In this document: positions 23,590-31,937 of the stretch, piece by piece
Position numbering within the stretch: position 1 is the stretch's first letter
Layout: every line of letters starts with the position of its first letter
Origin: Deltaproteobacteria bacterium
Lineage (GTDB): Bacteria > Myxococcota_A > UBA9042 > PHBI01
Length of the DNA stretch: 48,597 bases
Direction of reading: 5' to 3'
Assembly: GCA_011526585.1 (NCBI GenBank)
Contig: WYBB01000152.1
Span: forward strand, 1 to 48,597
Notes under the pieces: model-generated
Databases searched by the model: none
What the model saw: only the letters and a program-made list of their open reading frames with translations
Told to the model about the DNA's origin: nothing
Position numbers and translations under genes: made by a program

Positions 23590-25197
23590 ATGCTGCGTCG
23601 TCGCTCGATCATCGCGCTCGCCTTCGTCGTCACCGCGCTCGGCTGCTCCGAGGGGGAGCCCGCGACCCCGGGTGAAGAGGTCACCTGCGAAGGCAAGTGC
23701 GACGGGGGCACGGCCGAGGCGCCGCTGCTCGCGCGCTGCTGGATCGAGGCCGAGGCGCTGAAGTGCGACGTGCTCGCCGCGTCGCCGGTCCAGGCGACGA
23801 CGCTCGAGGTGCGCATCAAGGACACCGCTGACCCGGCGTCGCCGCTCTATCGCTCGTCGAAGGTCGCGAACAACGGCAGCGCCGGCGCGACGCTCGTCGA
23901 GCGCCTGAGCTATCCGCAGCACCTGCAGCTCGTGCTCACCGTGCGCAGCGCGCCGGGCGTGTGGGCCGGCAACCCGCTCCTGCCGATCGAGCTGCCGCTG
24001 ACGCTGCATGGCGCCGGCGACTACACGGCGGCCAAGCCGCTCGAGGTGAAGCTGCCGTATCGCCACTGGGCGGTCGAGATTCTGAACCCGCACGCGGTCG
24101 ACGCGATCGTGCTCGGCAAGACCGCCGGCGCGGATCTGTCGCCGCTCGTCGTACGCGACGGCGCGAGCGCGCTCAGCAGGGTCGACATCGGCTTCCCTTT
24201 CAGCGTCGACGCCGCGCAGCGCGCGCAGGTGTTCATGCTGCCGGCCGACGACGGCGCGCGCGTGACCGCCGACGTGACGATCGGCGACGCGTTCTTCAAC
24301 CCCGGCTTCACGCCGATCGAGTACAGCGTCACGTTCGCCGGTCCGGGCCGCTACGTGCTCGGCGCCACCGGCCTGCGCGCCCCGACCGCCGAGGAGCTGA
24401 CGCTGTTCGGCGATCCCCCCGCGCCCGTCGTCCCTGACCCGACGGACCCGACCGACCCGACCGACCCGACCGACCCGACGGACCCGACCGACCCGACCGA
24501 CCCGACCGACCCGACGGACCCGACCGACCCGACCGACCCCGTCGAGCCGGTCGACCCGTGCAACGCGTCGTGCGGCGCGACCGAGGTGTGCGTCGGCGGC
24601 GCGTGCCGCGTGCGCAGCGCGCAGACCGAGTCGAACAACGCCCTGTGTGACAACGACGACGCCGACTGCGCGGACGGCTTCGTGTGCGCCGCGGGCACGT
24701 GCCAGTACTTCGCGCAGCAGACCGAGTCGTACCAGGGCCTCTGTGACGACGACGACGCCGACTGCGCGTCGGGCCACGTGTGCGTCGCGAGCCAGTGCCA
24801 GTACCTCGCGCAGCAGACCGAGTCGTACCAGGGACGCTGCGACGGCGACGACAACGCCGACTGCGCATCGGGCCACGTGTGCGTCGCCGGCGCCTGCCAG
24901 TACCTCGAGCAGCAGACCGAATCGTACCAGGGCCGCTGCGACGGCGACGACAACGCCGACTGCGCGTCGGGCCACGTGTGCGTCGCGGGCGGCTGCCAGT
25001 ACCTCGCTCAGCAGACCGAGTCGTACGATGGACGCTGCGACGGCGACGACAATGCCGACTGCGCGTCGGGCCACGTGTGCGTCGCGGGCGGCTGCCAGTA
25101 CTTCGAGCAGCAGACGCAGAGCTACGACGCGAGCTGCGACGATGTCTCCGATTGCGCGGCCGGGCACAGCTGCTCGGCCAACAAGTGCGTGCGCTGA
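23590..25197 (+). CDS. Surface lipoprotein with DPT stalk and Cys-rich repeats
   Basis: The 535-residue protein has a lipoprotein signal MLRRRSIIALAFVVTALGC (lipobox TALGC, Cys19). Residues ~20-280 are a globular domain of unknown type. An Asp-Pro-Thr run of 11 copies (residues 283-315) follows, then a Cys-rich tail of six repeats, the central three of 33 residues with identical pattern C-x7-C-x5-C-x4-C (CDGDDNADCASGHVCVAGAC, then QYL). These EGF/Dickkopf-like spacing repeats, four Cys each, occur in Myxococcota surface proteins; acidic residues between C1 and C2 could bind Ca2+. The architecture suggests an extended, disulfide-stabilised surface protein. GAGGG lies 5 bases before ATG 23590. 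Function unknown. Confidence 0.85.
   Translation: MLRRRSIIALAFVVTALGCSEGEPATPGEEVTCEGKCDGGTAEAPLLARCWIEAEALKCDVLAASPVQATTLEVRIKDTADPASPLYRSSKVANNGSAGATLVERLSYPQHLQLVLTVRSAPGVWAGNPLLPIELPLTLHGAGDYTAAKPLEVKLPYRHWAVEILNPHAVDAIVLGKTAGADLSPLVVRDGASALSRVDIGFPFSVDAAQRAQVFMLPADDGARVTADVTIGDAFFNPGFTPIEYSVTFAGPGRYVLGATGLRAPTAEELTLFGDPPAPVVPDPTDPTDPTDPTDPTDPTDPTDPTDPTDPTDPTDPVEPVDPCNASCGATEVCVGGACRVRSAQTESNNALCDNDDADCADGFVCAAGTCQYFAQQTESYQGLCDDDDADCASGHVCVASQCQYLAQQTESYQGRCDGDDNADCASGHVCVAGACQYLEQQTESYQGRCDGDDNADCASGHVCVAGGCQYLAQQTESYDGRCDGDDNADCASGHVCVAGGCQYFEQQTQSYDASCDDVSDCAAGHSCSANKCVR
24436..24534 (+). repeat. 9-bp tandem repeat encoding (Asp-Pro-Thr)11, with 36-bp period
   Basis: Eleven GACCCGAC(C/G) units. 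The third codon alternates ACG, ACC, ACC, ACC, then repeats, so the array has a 36-base higher-order period (four tripeptides), showing block duplication rather than single-unit slippage. Confidence 0.9.
24715..25107 (+). repeat. Tandem Cys-rich coding repeats, ~99 bp
   Basis: Repeat units start at 24715, 24811, 24910 and 25009; the first is 96 bp and the next three are 99 bp. Units 3 to 5 differ at few positions. A diverged unit precedes them and another follows up to the stop. Near-identity indicates recent expansion. Confidence 0.88.
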
Positions 25198-25369
25198 TCA
25201 GCGGCGCGGACGCGCGAGGCGGTGGGCGAGCACCAGCGCGAACATCGCGCGCGACGGTACCATCGCCGGACGGCTGCGCGGCACCGCCAGGACCCGGGCG
25301 CGCGACCGACGGCGTCTTGGCACCGCGCCCGCTCTGGTGAGGCGCTCCACACCCTGATAGGCTCGGCGC

Positions 25370-26344
25370 ATGCGAGCGATCCGCATGCACACGACCGGTG
25401 GGCCCGAGGTGCTCACGCTGGAGACCGTGCCCGATCCCGTGCCCGGCCCGGGGCAGGTGCTCGTGCGCGTCGAGGCCGTCGGCGTCAACTTCATCGAGAT
25501 CTATCAGAGAAGCGGGCTCTACCCGATCGCGCTGCCCTCCATCCCCGGCAGCGAAGGCGCGGGCACGGTCGTCGCCCTCGGCGAGGGCGTCACCGGGATC
25601 ACGCCCGGCGCGCGCGTCGCCTCGGTGGCGTTCACGGGCGCCTACGCCGAGCTCGCGCTCGCCCCGGCCGACGCGCTGGTGCCGCTGCCCGACGCGGTGA
25701 GCACCCGCCAGGCCGCGGCGCTGATGCTCCAGGGCATGACCGCGCACTACCTCGCGTGCGCGACGCGCCCCCTCGCCCCCGGCGACACCTGCCTCGTGCT
25801 CGCCGCCGCCGGCGGCGTCGGGCTCTTGCTGATCCAGATCGCCAGGCGGCGCGGCGCGCGCGTCATCGCCTGCGCCTCGAGCGACGACAAGCGCGCACGG
25901 GCGCTGGCCGCCGGGGCCGACTTCGCCATCGGCTACGACGCGATCGCCGACGAGGTGCGCCGCCTCACCGCGGGCGCGGGCGTCGCGCTCGTCTACGACT
26001 CGGTCGGGCGCACCACCTTCGAGGCGAGCCTCGCGTCGCTCGCGCGGCGCGGCACGCTCGTGCTCTTCGGCCAGGCGAGCGGCCCGGTGCCGCCCTTCGA
26101 CCCGCAAGAGCTCAACCGCCGCGGCTCGCTCTTCCTGACGCGGCCCAAGCTCGGCGACTACACCGCCACCCGCGCCGAGCTCCTCGAGCGCGCCGGCGAC
26201 GTGCTCGGCTGGGTCGCCGACGAGAGCCTGCGCCTGACGATCGATCGCGAGCTGCCGCTGTCCGCCGCCGCCCAGGCCCACACCCTGCTCGCTTCGCGCG
26301 CCACCTCGGGCAAGCTCGTCCTCGTGCCCTCACTCGAGGGGTAG
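25370..26344 (+). CDS. NADPH:quinone oxidoreductase-like zinc-independent alcohol dehydrogenase family
   Basis: The 324-residue protein (MRAIRMHTTGGPEVLTLETV) is a typical quinone oxidoreductase (Qor) of the medium-chain dehydrogenase superfamily, with VGVNFIEIYQRSGLYP (no zinc ligands), PGSEGAGTVVALGEGV, TAHYLACATRPLAPGDTCLVLAAAGGVG (NADPH-binding AAAGGVG at ~150), ALAAGADFAIGYD and the VYDSVGRTTFEASLASLARRGTLVLFGQASG strand. It reduces quinones or enones with NADPH. It stops 15 bases inside the 3' end of the convergent GH13 gene. The ATG is preceded by TAGGCT six bases away, which would fit a leaderless transcript. Substrate unknown. Confidence 0.93.
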   Translation: MRAIRMHTTGGPEVLTLETVPDPVPGPGQVLVRVEAVGVNFIEIYQRSGLYPIALPSIPGSEGAGTVVALGEGVTGITPGARVASVAFTGAYAELALAPADALVPLPDAVSTRQAAALMLQGMTAHYLACATRPLAPGDTCLVLAAAGGVGLLLIQIARRRGARVIACASSDDKRARALAAGADFAIGYDAIADEVRRLTAGAGVALVYDSVGRTTFEASLASLARRGTLVLFGQASGPVPPFDPQELNRRGSLFLTRPKLGDYTATRAELLERAGDVLGWVADESLRLTIDRELPLSAAAQAHTLLASRATSGKLVLVPSLEG

Positions 26345-29095
26345 GGCCACCGGGCCGAGCTCGTCCATGACGTAGGGATCGGTCGGCTCGCCGCCGCTCA
26401 TCGTCCAGGGACCGCCACTCGGGGAGAGCGGGCGATAGCGCGCGTCGATGCCGTCGAAGTCCCAGGTCGTGACGTAGACGCTGACGCCCTCCCAGCTCGG
26501 CAGTCCAAAGGAGCTCGTCGCATACTCGAACGTGATCGTGCGGGTCGGTCGGTCGACCGCGATCTTGGGGCGCCCGATCGCGGGGTCGCCCCAGTCGGTC
26601 TCGCTGGCGCCTTGGGTCTTGTGCAGGCTGTTGCCCCAACCATAGGCGAAGTGCATGAAATCCCACATGAATCCATCAGGCGCCGTCGCCTGGATCTTCG
26701 GCAGCATCGCCAGGCCCTCGAGCGCGGGCGCGTCGAAGTAGACGTTGAAGCAGACGTGATCGAAGAGGTTGGCCGGGTTCCAGACGGTCGAGATCTCCCC
26801 GATCCGGATCTTCAGGCGCAGTGTCGTCGCGCCGACCTCGGCGACGACCTCCTCGATGTCCATCGAGCGACCCGCCGAAAAGGTCGCGTCCTGCGGGTAG
26901 CCGTAGGTGCCGCTCGGCCCGGTGTCGTCCCCGATCGGATCGGGGAAGCTCGCGATCACCCCATCGAAGACCGTGCTGGTCGTGAAGGTGTAGCGCGGCG
27001 AGGCGACGTTGTCGGCGGGTGCGTAGATCGTGAGCGTGTGTAGGTTGTCGCCGTAGGGGAGCTGGCTCACGGGCAGGGTCGCGCTCCAGGTGCCGTCGGC
27101 CGCGGGCGTGACGGTCGCGGCGCGCTCGAGGTAGTCGTCGAGCACGACGCGCAGCGAGGTCGCCGGCGGGTCGACCGTACCCGCGATGACGGTGTCCTCG
27201 GTGAGCACCGCGCCCTCGAGCGGCGTCGTCACGGTGATCGTCACCGCGGGCGGCGGCGGCGGCTCGACGATCGTCGTCGGCTGGAGCACCAGCGCCGAGC
27301 GCGCGGGCATGACGTGCGGCACGAGCGCGCCGTCGGGACCGGTGAAGAGCGCGGGGCCGACCCCCTCGTCGCCCCGCGCGAAGGCGACGTCGAGGCGCCC
27401 GCCCGGCGCGAGCCCGGTCGCGAGACCGCTCAGGAGCACGGCCTCCTCGGCGGTGTTGAGCGCGACCAGCGCCGCGCCGCCGTCGCCCGGGAGCGCGCGC
27501 CGCCACGCGATGACGCCGGGCCCGGCCGCGCTCGCCTCGAGCACGGTCAGATCGCCGCGCGTCAGCGCCGGGTGCGTGCGCCGGAGCTCGGCCAGCGAGG
27601 CGATGAAGCGATAAAGCTCGGCGTTCGGGTCGAAGTGGTCGACGCCGCCCGACATCCAGCCCTCGGCGAACATCGCGGCACGCGTCTCGCCGAAGCCCTG
27701 CTCGGTGCCCTGGAAGATCACAGGGATCCCCGGGATGGTGAAGAGCACGGTGAGCGCCTGCATGAGCGCGTCGGGGCTCACGGCCGCGACGAAGCGCTGC
27801 ACGTCGTGGTTGTCGACGAAGGTCGGCATCACGTACGGGTCGGGGTAGAGGCTCGGGTCCATGAAGCGCTCGAGGCGGTAGGCGAGGAGCTCGGTCGCGC
27901 GACCGCCGCCGATGACGCGGCCGAGCTCTTCGTAGAGCGGGAAGGCGAGCACGGCGCGCAGGGCTGGCGCCTCGGGGCTGCCGAGGTAGCTCGCGACCTT
28001 GCGGTCGCCGGCGTCGTCGAGCGGGGCCGAGACGTCGAAGACCTCGCCGAAGGTGAGGAAGTCGTCGCGCCCGGTCGCCGCCGCGGCGAGCGCCATGCCC
28101 GGGTGGGCCGGGTCGTCGCCGTGCACGAAGTCGTTGAAGAAGTCGACCTCGACGAACTTCGCGGTGTCGACGCGGAAGCCGTCGACGCCGACCTCGCGGA
28201 TCCAGTGGGCGTAGCTGTCGCGCAGCGCCTCGCGCACGACGGGGTTGTCGGTCGCGAGATCGTCGAGATCGGAGATCTGCCAGGTCTTCTCCTGCACGGG
28301 ATCGGTGTAGTCGGAGATCGCCGGCGTCCAGTGGTAGATCCCGAGCGCGCGGTCCTCGGGATCGGTCGGGTCGTTGCGGTCGAAGGGCGCCTGGGTCGGG
28401 GCCGCGGTCGGCAGCGACCCGGGGTTGAGCACGGCGTTTGTCGCGGGGTCGTCCGGGTCGTAGGGCCCGTCCCAGGAGAAGAAGTTGCCGGTGTGGTTCA
28501 CGACGATGTCCTGGATGAGGAACATGTCGCGCCGGTGCAGCGCGTCCGAGAGCGCGCGGTAGGTCGCGAGTGTGCCCTGGTGCTCGTCGACGGCGGTGAA
28601 ATCGCGCGCCCAGTAACCGTGGAAACCGCCGAACTCGGCGAGCGGATCCCACCACTGGTTGGCGACGGGGGGCGTCACCCAGACCGCGGTCGCGCCGAGG
28701 CCCGCGATGTAGTCGAGGCGGTCGATGACGCCCTGCAGGTCGCCGCCGGAGTAGTGGCTGGTGCGGGTGGGGTCGTATTCGCCGGCGCCCTGGTCGTCGT
28801 TGGAGGGGTCGCCGTTTTCGAAGCGGTCGGTGAAGACGAAGTAGATCACCTGCTCGGCCCAGTCCGGCGAGGGCACGTGCAGGAGCAGCTCGGGGCCGGC
28901 GTCGGTCTCGTCCGCGGTCTCGTCCGCGTCTTCGCCGTCGGCGACCTCGGGTGTCTCGCTCGTCTCGGCCGTGTCCGACGCGTCGCTCGTGTCCGCGGTC
29001 TCGCCGGTGTCGGGCGCGGGCCCGTCGTCATCGCCGCACCCGGCGATCATCATGCCCACGATGAAGAGCAGCGAACGTGCGACCAGGGTGACCAT
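26330..29095 (-). CDS. GH13 alpha-amylase-family lipoprotein with C-terminal glucodextranase-like domain
   Basis: The 921-residue protein starts with a lipoprotein signal (MVTLVARSLLFIVGMMIAGC, Cys20), then an acidic Asp/Glu/Thr linker to ~68. The GH13 barrel follows, with DIVVNHTG, GFRVDTAKF (nucleophile D310), FGEVFD (acid/base E351) and FVDNHDVQRF (D431), so it should hydrolyse or transglycosylate alpha-glucans. After the barrel, an Ig-like stretch near 650-730 (PLEGAVLTEDTVIAGTVDPP) leads to a C-terminal domain starting FPDPIGDDTGPSGTYGYP, the glucodextranase-C/DOMON-like type. AGGAGG lies 6 bases before the ATG. The gene overlaps the convergent qor-like gene by 15 bases. Outer-membrane attached glucan use is likely; exact specificity is not readable. 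Confidence 0.92.
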   Translation of the reverse strand: MVTLVARSLLFIVGMMIAGCGDDDGPAPDTGETADTSDASDTAETSETPEVADGEDADETADETDAGPELLLHVPSPDWAEQVIYFVFTDRFENGDPSNDDQGAGEYDPTRTSHYSGGDLQGVIDRLDYIAGLGATAVWVTPPVANQWWDPLAEFGGFHGYWARDFTAVDEHQGTLATYRALSDALHRRDMFLIQDIVVNHTGNFFSWDGPYDPDDPATNAVLNPGSLPTAAPTQAPFDRNDPTDPEDRALGIYHWTPAISDYTDPVQEKTWQISDLDDLATDNPVVREALRDSYAHWIREVGVDGFRVDTAKFVEVDFFNDFVHGDDPAHPGMALAAAATGRDDFLTFGEVFDVSAPLDDAGDRKVASYLGSPEAPALRAVLAFPLYEELGRVIGGGRATELLAYRLERFMDPSLYPDPYVMPTFVDNHDVQRFVAAVSPDALMQALTVLFTIPGIPVIFQGTEQGFGETRAAMFAEGWMSGGVDHFDPNAELYRFIASLAELRRTHPALTRGDLTVLEASAAGPGVIAWRRALPGDGGAALVALNTAEEAVLLSGLATGLAPGGRLDVAFARGDEGVGPALFTGPDGALVPHVMPARSALVLQPTTIVEPPPPPAVTITVTTPLEGAVLTEDTVIAGTVDPPATSLRVVLDDYLERAATVTPAADGTWSATLPVSQLPYGDNLHTLTIYAPADNVASPRYTFTTSTVFDGVIASFPDPIGDDTGPSGTYGYPQDATFSAGRSMDIEEVVAEVGATTLRLKIRIGEISTVWNPANLFDHVCFNVYFDAPALEGLAMLPKIQATAPDGFMWDFMHFAYGWGNSLHKTQGASETDWGDPAIGRPKIAVDRPTRTITFEYATSSFGLPSWEGVSVYVTTWDFDGIDARYRPLSPSGGPWTMSGGEPTDPYVMDELGPVALPLE

Positions 29096-29165
29096 GGGAG
29101 CCTCCTCGACGATGTCGTGCGGGCCTGCATTTTCGGTTCCACACGAGGTGGCGCGCGCACCTGGA

Positions 29166-29597
29166 TCAATCGACCGGGAATCTACCACCACGCTCGCGCT
29201 TGACGCTCGCGCGGCGACGCTTGTCGTCGATGCGCCGCTCCTTCGAGGCGCGCGTCGGGCGGGTCGGGCGCCTGGGCTTGGGCGGCACGAGCGCCTCGCG
29301 GATCAGCGCCGCGAGCTTTTCGCGTGCGTCGGCGAGGTTGCGGATGCGGTTGCGCGTCGCCTCGCTGGTGATGATGACGCGCCCCTCGGCGTCGAGGCGC
29401 CCGCGGCAGGCGGCGGCGAGGCGGGCCTTGACCGGCGCGGGCAAGGCGGTCGTGTTGGCGAGGTCGAAGCGCAGCTCGACCTTGGTCGCGACCTTGTTGA
29501 CGTTCTGCCCGCCGGGCCCCGACGAACGCACGGCGATCACCATGAGGTCGTCACCGGGGATGACGACGGCGTCGGTCACGATGAGGTCGGTCGACAT
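29166..29597 (-). CDS. arfB: Alternative ribosome-rescue factor ArfB (peptidyl-tRNA hydrolase)
   Basis: ArfB frees stalled ribosomes lacking a stop codon. The 143-residue protein carries the release-factor GGQ loop in [22 protein letters not shown] (GGQ at 29-31) and a strongly basic C-terminal tail ([20 protein letters not shown], about 112-131, then [11 protein letters not shown]) that enters the empty mRNA channel; both together separate ArfB from RF1/RF2. Length fits the family. AAGGG lies 7-8 bases before ATG 29597, which I prefer to an upstream start that adds 54 residues. It lies 70 bases before the GH13 gene on the same strand and is divergent from ilvD, with only 50 bases between the two starts. 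Confidence 0.93.
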   Translation of the reverse strand: MSTDLIVTDAVVIPGDDLMVIAVRSSGPGGQNVNKVATKVELRFDLANTTALPAPVKARLAAACRGRLDAEGRVIITSEATRNRIRNLADAREKLAALIREALVPPKPRRPTRPTRASKERRIDDKRRRASVKRERGGRFPVD

Positions 29598-29647
29598 GGT
29601 CTGCCCTTTATGACAGCTTTCCGTGCGGCTTGGAACGAGGCGATACG

Positions 29648-31324
29648 ATGACGGAACGGCGCGACAACCCCAAGAGCTTCGTGGTGACGACCGGCGATAC
29701 CCGCGCGCCCAACCGGGCGATGCTGCGCGCGGTCGGCTTCGGTGACGGCGACTTCGCAAAGCCGATCATCGGCGTCGCCGACGCGCACTCGACGATCACG
29801 CCGTGCAACGCCGGACTCCGACGGCTGGCCGACGCGGCCGCCCAGGCGATCCACGACGCGGGCGGCATGCCGCAGACCTTCGGCACCATCACCATCTCCG
29901 ACGGGATCTCGATGGGCACCGAGGGCATGAAGCTCTCGCTCGTCTCGCGCGAGGTGATCGCCGACTCGATCGAGACGGTCGTGCGCGCCCAGAGCCTCGA
30001 CGCGGTGCTCGCGGTCGGGGGCTGCGACAAGAACATGCCGGGCGCGCTCATCGCCATGGCGCGCCTCGGGCTGCCGGCGGTCTTCGTCTACGGCGGCACG
30101 ATCAAGCCCGGCCACCACGCCGGGGTCGATCTCAACATCGCCAGCGTCTTCGAGGCGGTCGGCGCGCTGCAGGCCGGGCGTATCGACCGCGCCGCCTTCG
30201 AGGTGATCGAGCGCAAGAGCTGCCCGGGCTTCGGCTCGTGCGGCGGCATGTACACCGCCAACACGATGTCGAGCACGATCGAGGCGCTCGGGCTCGCGCT
30301 GCCCGCCACCTCGACCATGGCCAACGTCGACGACGAGATCGTCGGCGCCGCGGCCGCGGCGGGTCGCGCCCTTGTCGCGATGTGCCGGGGCGGCCTCACG
30401 ACGCGCGAGATCCTGACGCGCCAGGCCTTCGAAAACGGCATCACCGTCGCGATGGCGATCGGCGGCAGCACCAACGTCGTGCTGCACCTCCTGGCGATCG
30501 CCAGGGCCGCCGGCGTGCCGCTCGGCCTCGACGACTTCGAGGCGATCCGCAAGCGCACGCCGCACCTCGCCGACACCAAGCCGGCCGGCCGCTTCGTCGC
30601 GACCGATCTGCACAGGGTCGGCGGCGTGCCGCTGGTGATGAAGATGCTGCTCGAGCGTGGCCTCCTGCACGGCGATGCGCTGACGGTGACCGGCAAGACC
30701 GTCGCCGAGAACCTGGCGGCGGTGGCGGCCACCCCCGACGGCGAGGTGGTGCGGCCCTTCGACGCGCCGATCTATCCCGAGGGACACATCGCCATCCTGC
30801 GCGGCAGCCTCGCGCCCGAGGGCGCGGTGGCCAAGGTCAGCGGCGTCAAGGTCCCGGTGATGCGCGGGCCGGCGCGGGTCTTCGACAGCGAGGAGGCGGT
30901 GATGGCGGCGATCGAGGCGCGGCGCATCGTCGCCGGCGACATCGTCGTCATCCGCTACGAGGGGCCGCGCGGCGGACCGGGCATGCGCGAGATGCTGGCG
31001 CCGACCAGCGCGCTCATCGGCCAGGGGCTCGGCGGCGCGGTCGGGCTCATCACCGATGGGCGCTTCTCGGGCGCGACCCACGGCATGGTCGTCGGGCACG
31101 TGGCGCCCGAGGCCGCGGTGGGCGGGCCGATCGGCCTCGTCGAGGACGGCGACGTCGTGCACATCGACGCGACGCGCAACGTCCTGGACCTCGAGGTCTC
31201 CGACGAGGTCCTCGCCGCGCGACGCGCGCGCTGGAGCCCGCCGCCGAGCCGCTGGGATCGGGGTGTGCTCGCCAAGTACGCGAGACTCGTCGGGAGCGCC
31301 TCGGAGGGCGCGATCACCGACTGA
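29648..31324 (+). CDS. ilvD: Dihydroxy-acid dehydratase
   Basis: IlvD makes the 2-keto acids of valine and isoleucine (and pantothenate) from dihydroxy acids, using an iron-sulfur cluster. The 558-residue protein has the three cluster cysteines: TITPCNAGL (C53), GGCDKNMPG (C126) and [15 protein letters not shown] (C198). The N-terminal [18 protein letters not shown] and the C-terminal [42 protein letters not shown] blocks are characteristic. GAGG lies 8 bases before ATG 29648; an upstream TTG at 29630 is unlikely. No other branched-chain amino-acid gene is adjacent, so it is isolated here. Stop is directly abutted by the stop of the convergent barrel gene. Confidence 0.97.
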   Translation: MTERRDNPKSFVVTTGDTRAPNRAMLRAVGFGDGDFAKPIIGVADAHSTITPCNAGLRRLADAAAQAIHDAGGMPQTFGTITISDGISMGTEGMKLSLVSREVIADSIETVVRAQSLDAVLAVGGCDKNMPGALIAMARLGLPAVFVYGGTIKPGHHAGVDLNIASVFEAVGALQAGRIDRAAFEVIERKSCPGFGSCGGMYTANTMSSTIEALGLALPATSTMANVDDEIVGAAAAAGRALVAMCRGGLTTREILTRQAFENGITVAMAIGGSTNVVLHLLAIARAAGVPLGLDDFEAIRKRTPHLADTKPAGRFVATDLHRVGGVPLVMKMLLERGLLHGDALTVTGKTVAENLAAVAATPDGEVVRPFDAPIYPEGHIAILRGSLAPEGAVAKVSGVKVPVMRGPARVFDSEEAVMAAIEARRIVAGDIVVIRYEGPRGGPGMREMLAPTSALIGQGLGGAVGLITDGRFSGATHGMVVGHVAPEAAVGGPIGLVEDGDVVHIDATRNVLDLEVSDEVLAARRARWSPPPSRWDRGVLAKYARLVGSASEGAITD

Positions 31325-31870
31325 TCAGAAGTACACGCGGATGTGCGCGGTGAAGTCGATCGGATCGAGGTCGACGTAGGGCACGAGGAGTAGGCCCGGC
31401 CGATATTCGATCACGATGTCGAGCGGGATCGGGATGAAGTTGAACTCGAGGCCGAGCACGAACGAGGCGGCGAGCGCGAAGTAGTCTTCGTAGTGCTCGT
31501 CCTTGTGGTCGTAGTCGTCGTCGTCGAAGCCGACGCCGACGCCGGCGCCGAGGTTCCAGGCGAGCTCGAAGGCGTTGCCCGCCCGGGCGATCGCCGGCAT
31601 CTCGAAGAGATAGTCGGCGGAGAAGCCGAAACCGCCGAAGCGGCGCCAGCGGTGATCGTAGCCGCGGCCGCCGAACTCGCCGAGGTTGAACTGGAGCGCG
31701 TTCTTGCCGTCGATGAAGTACTTGGCGGAGAGCCCATTGGCGATGGTGCCCATGCCGATGCCGAGGCCGAAGCGGCCCGGGGTGCGGATGGGCTTGGCCT
31801 CGGCGGGCGCCGACGACACGAGCGTCAGGACGAATAGGCAGGCGATCAACGGCTTGAGCGTGTAGGTCAT
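31325..31870 (-). CDS. Small outer-membrane beta-barrel protein
   Basis: A 181-residue protein with signal peptide MTYTLKPLIACLFVLTLVSS (cleaved near APAEA/KP) and about eight amphipathic strands, for example FGLGIGMGTIANGLSAKYF, FGFSADYLFEMP, FELAWNLGAGVGVGF and a C-terminal strand ending in HIRVYF, consistent with an eight-stranded barrel. An acidic, His/Tyr-rich loop DDDDYDHKDEHYEDYF sits between strands. The family cannot be named. It lies 67 bases downstream of an acidic lipoprotein gene on the same strand, so both may form one operon and act at the outer membrane. Start chosen at the ATG of the signal peptide; ilvD is convergent with no gap. Confidence 0.75.
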   Translation of the reverse strand: MTYTLKPLIACLFVLTLVSSAPAEAKPIRTPGRFGLGIGMGTIANGLSAKYFIDGKNALQFNLGEFGGRGYDHRWRRFGGFGFSADYLFEMPAIARAGNAFELAWNLGAGVGVGFDDDDYDHKDEHYEDYFALAASFVLGLEFNFIPIPLDIVIEYRPGLLLVPYVDLDPIDFTAHIRVYF

Positions 31871-31937
31871 GTGCGGCTCCGAGGTGGGTGAAGATGCACC
31901 ACGGCGCGTCGAAGGGCAAACCGCGTGGCGCACCAGG

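Noticed and set aside
24607..25194. CRISPR-like regular repeats
   Set aside because: The 99-base units are in-frame coding repeats with no distinct spacers.
25198..25380. A short minus-strand ORF between the lipoprotein and qor genes
   Set aside because: Arg-rich composition, no ribosome-binding site and no family; treated as non-coding.
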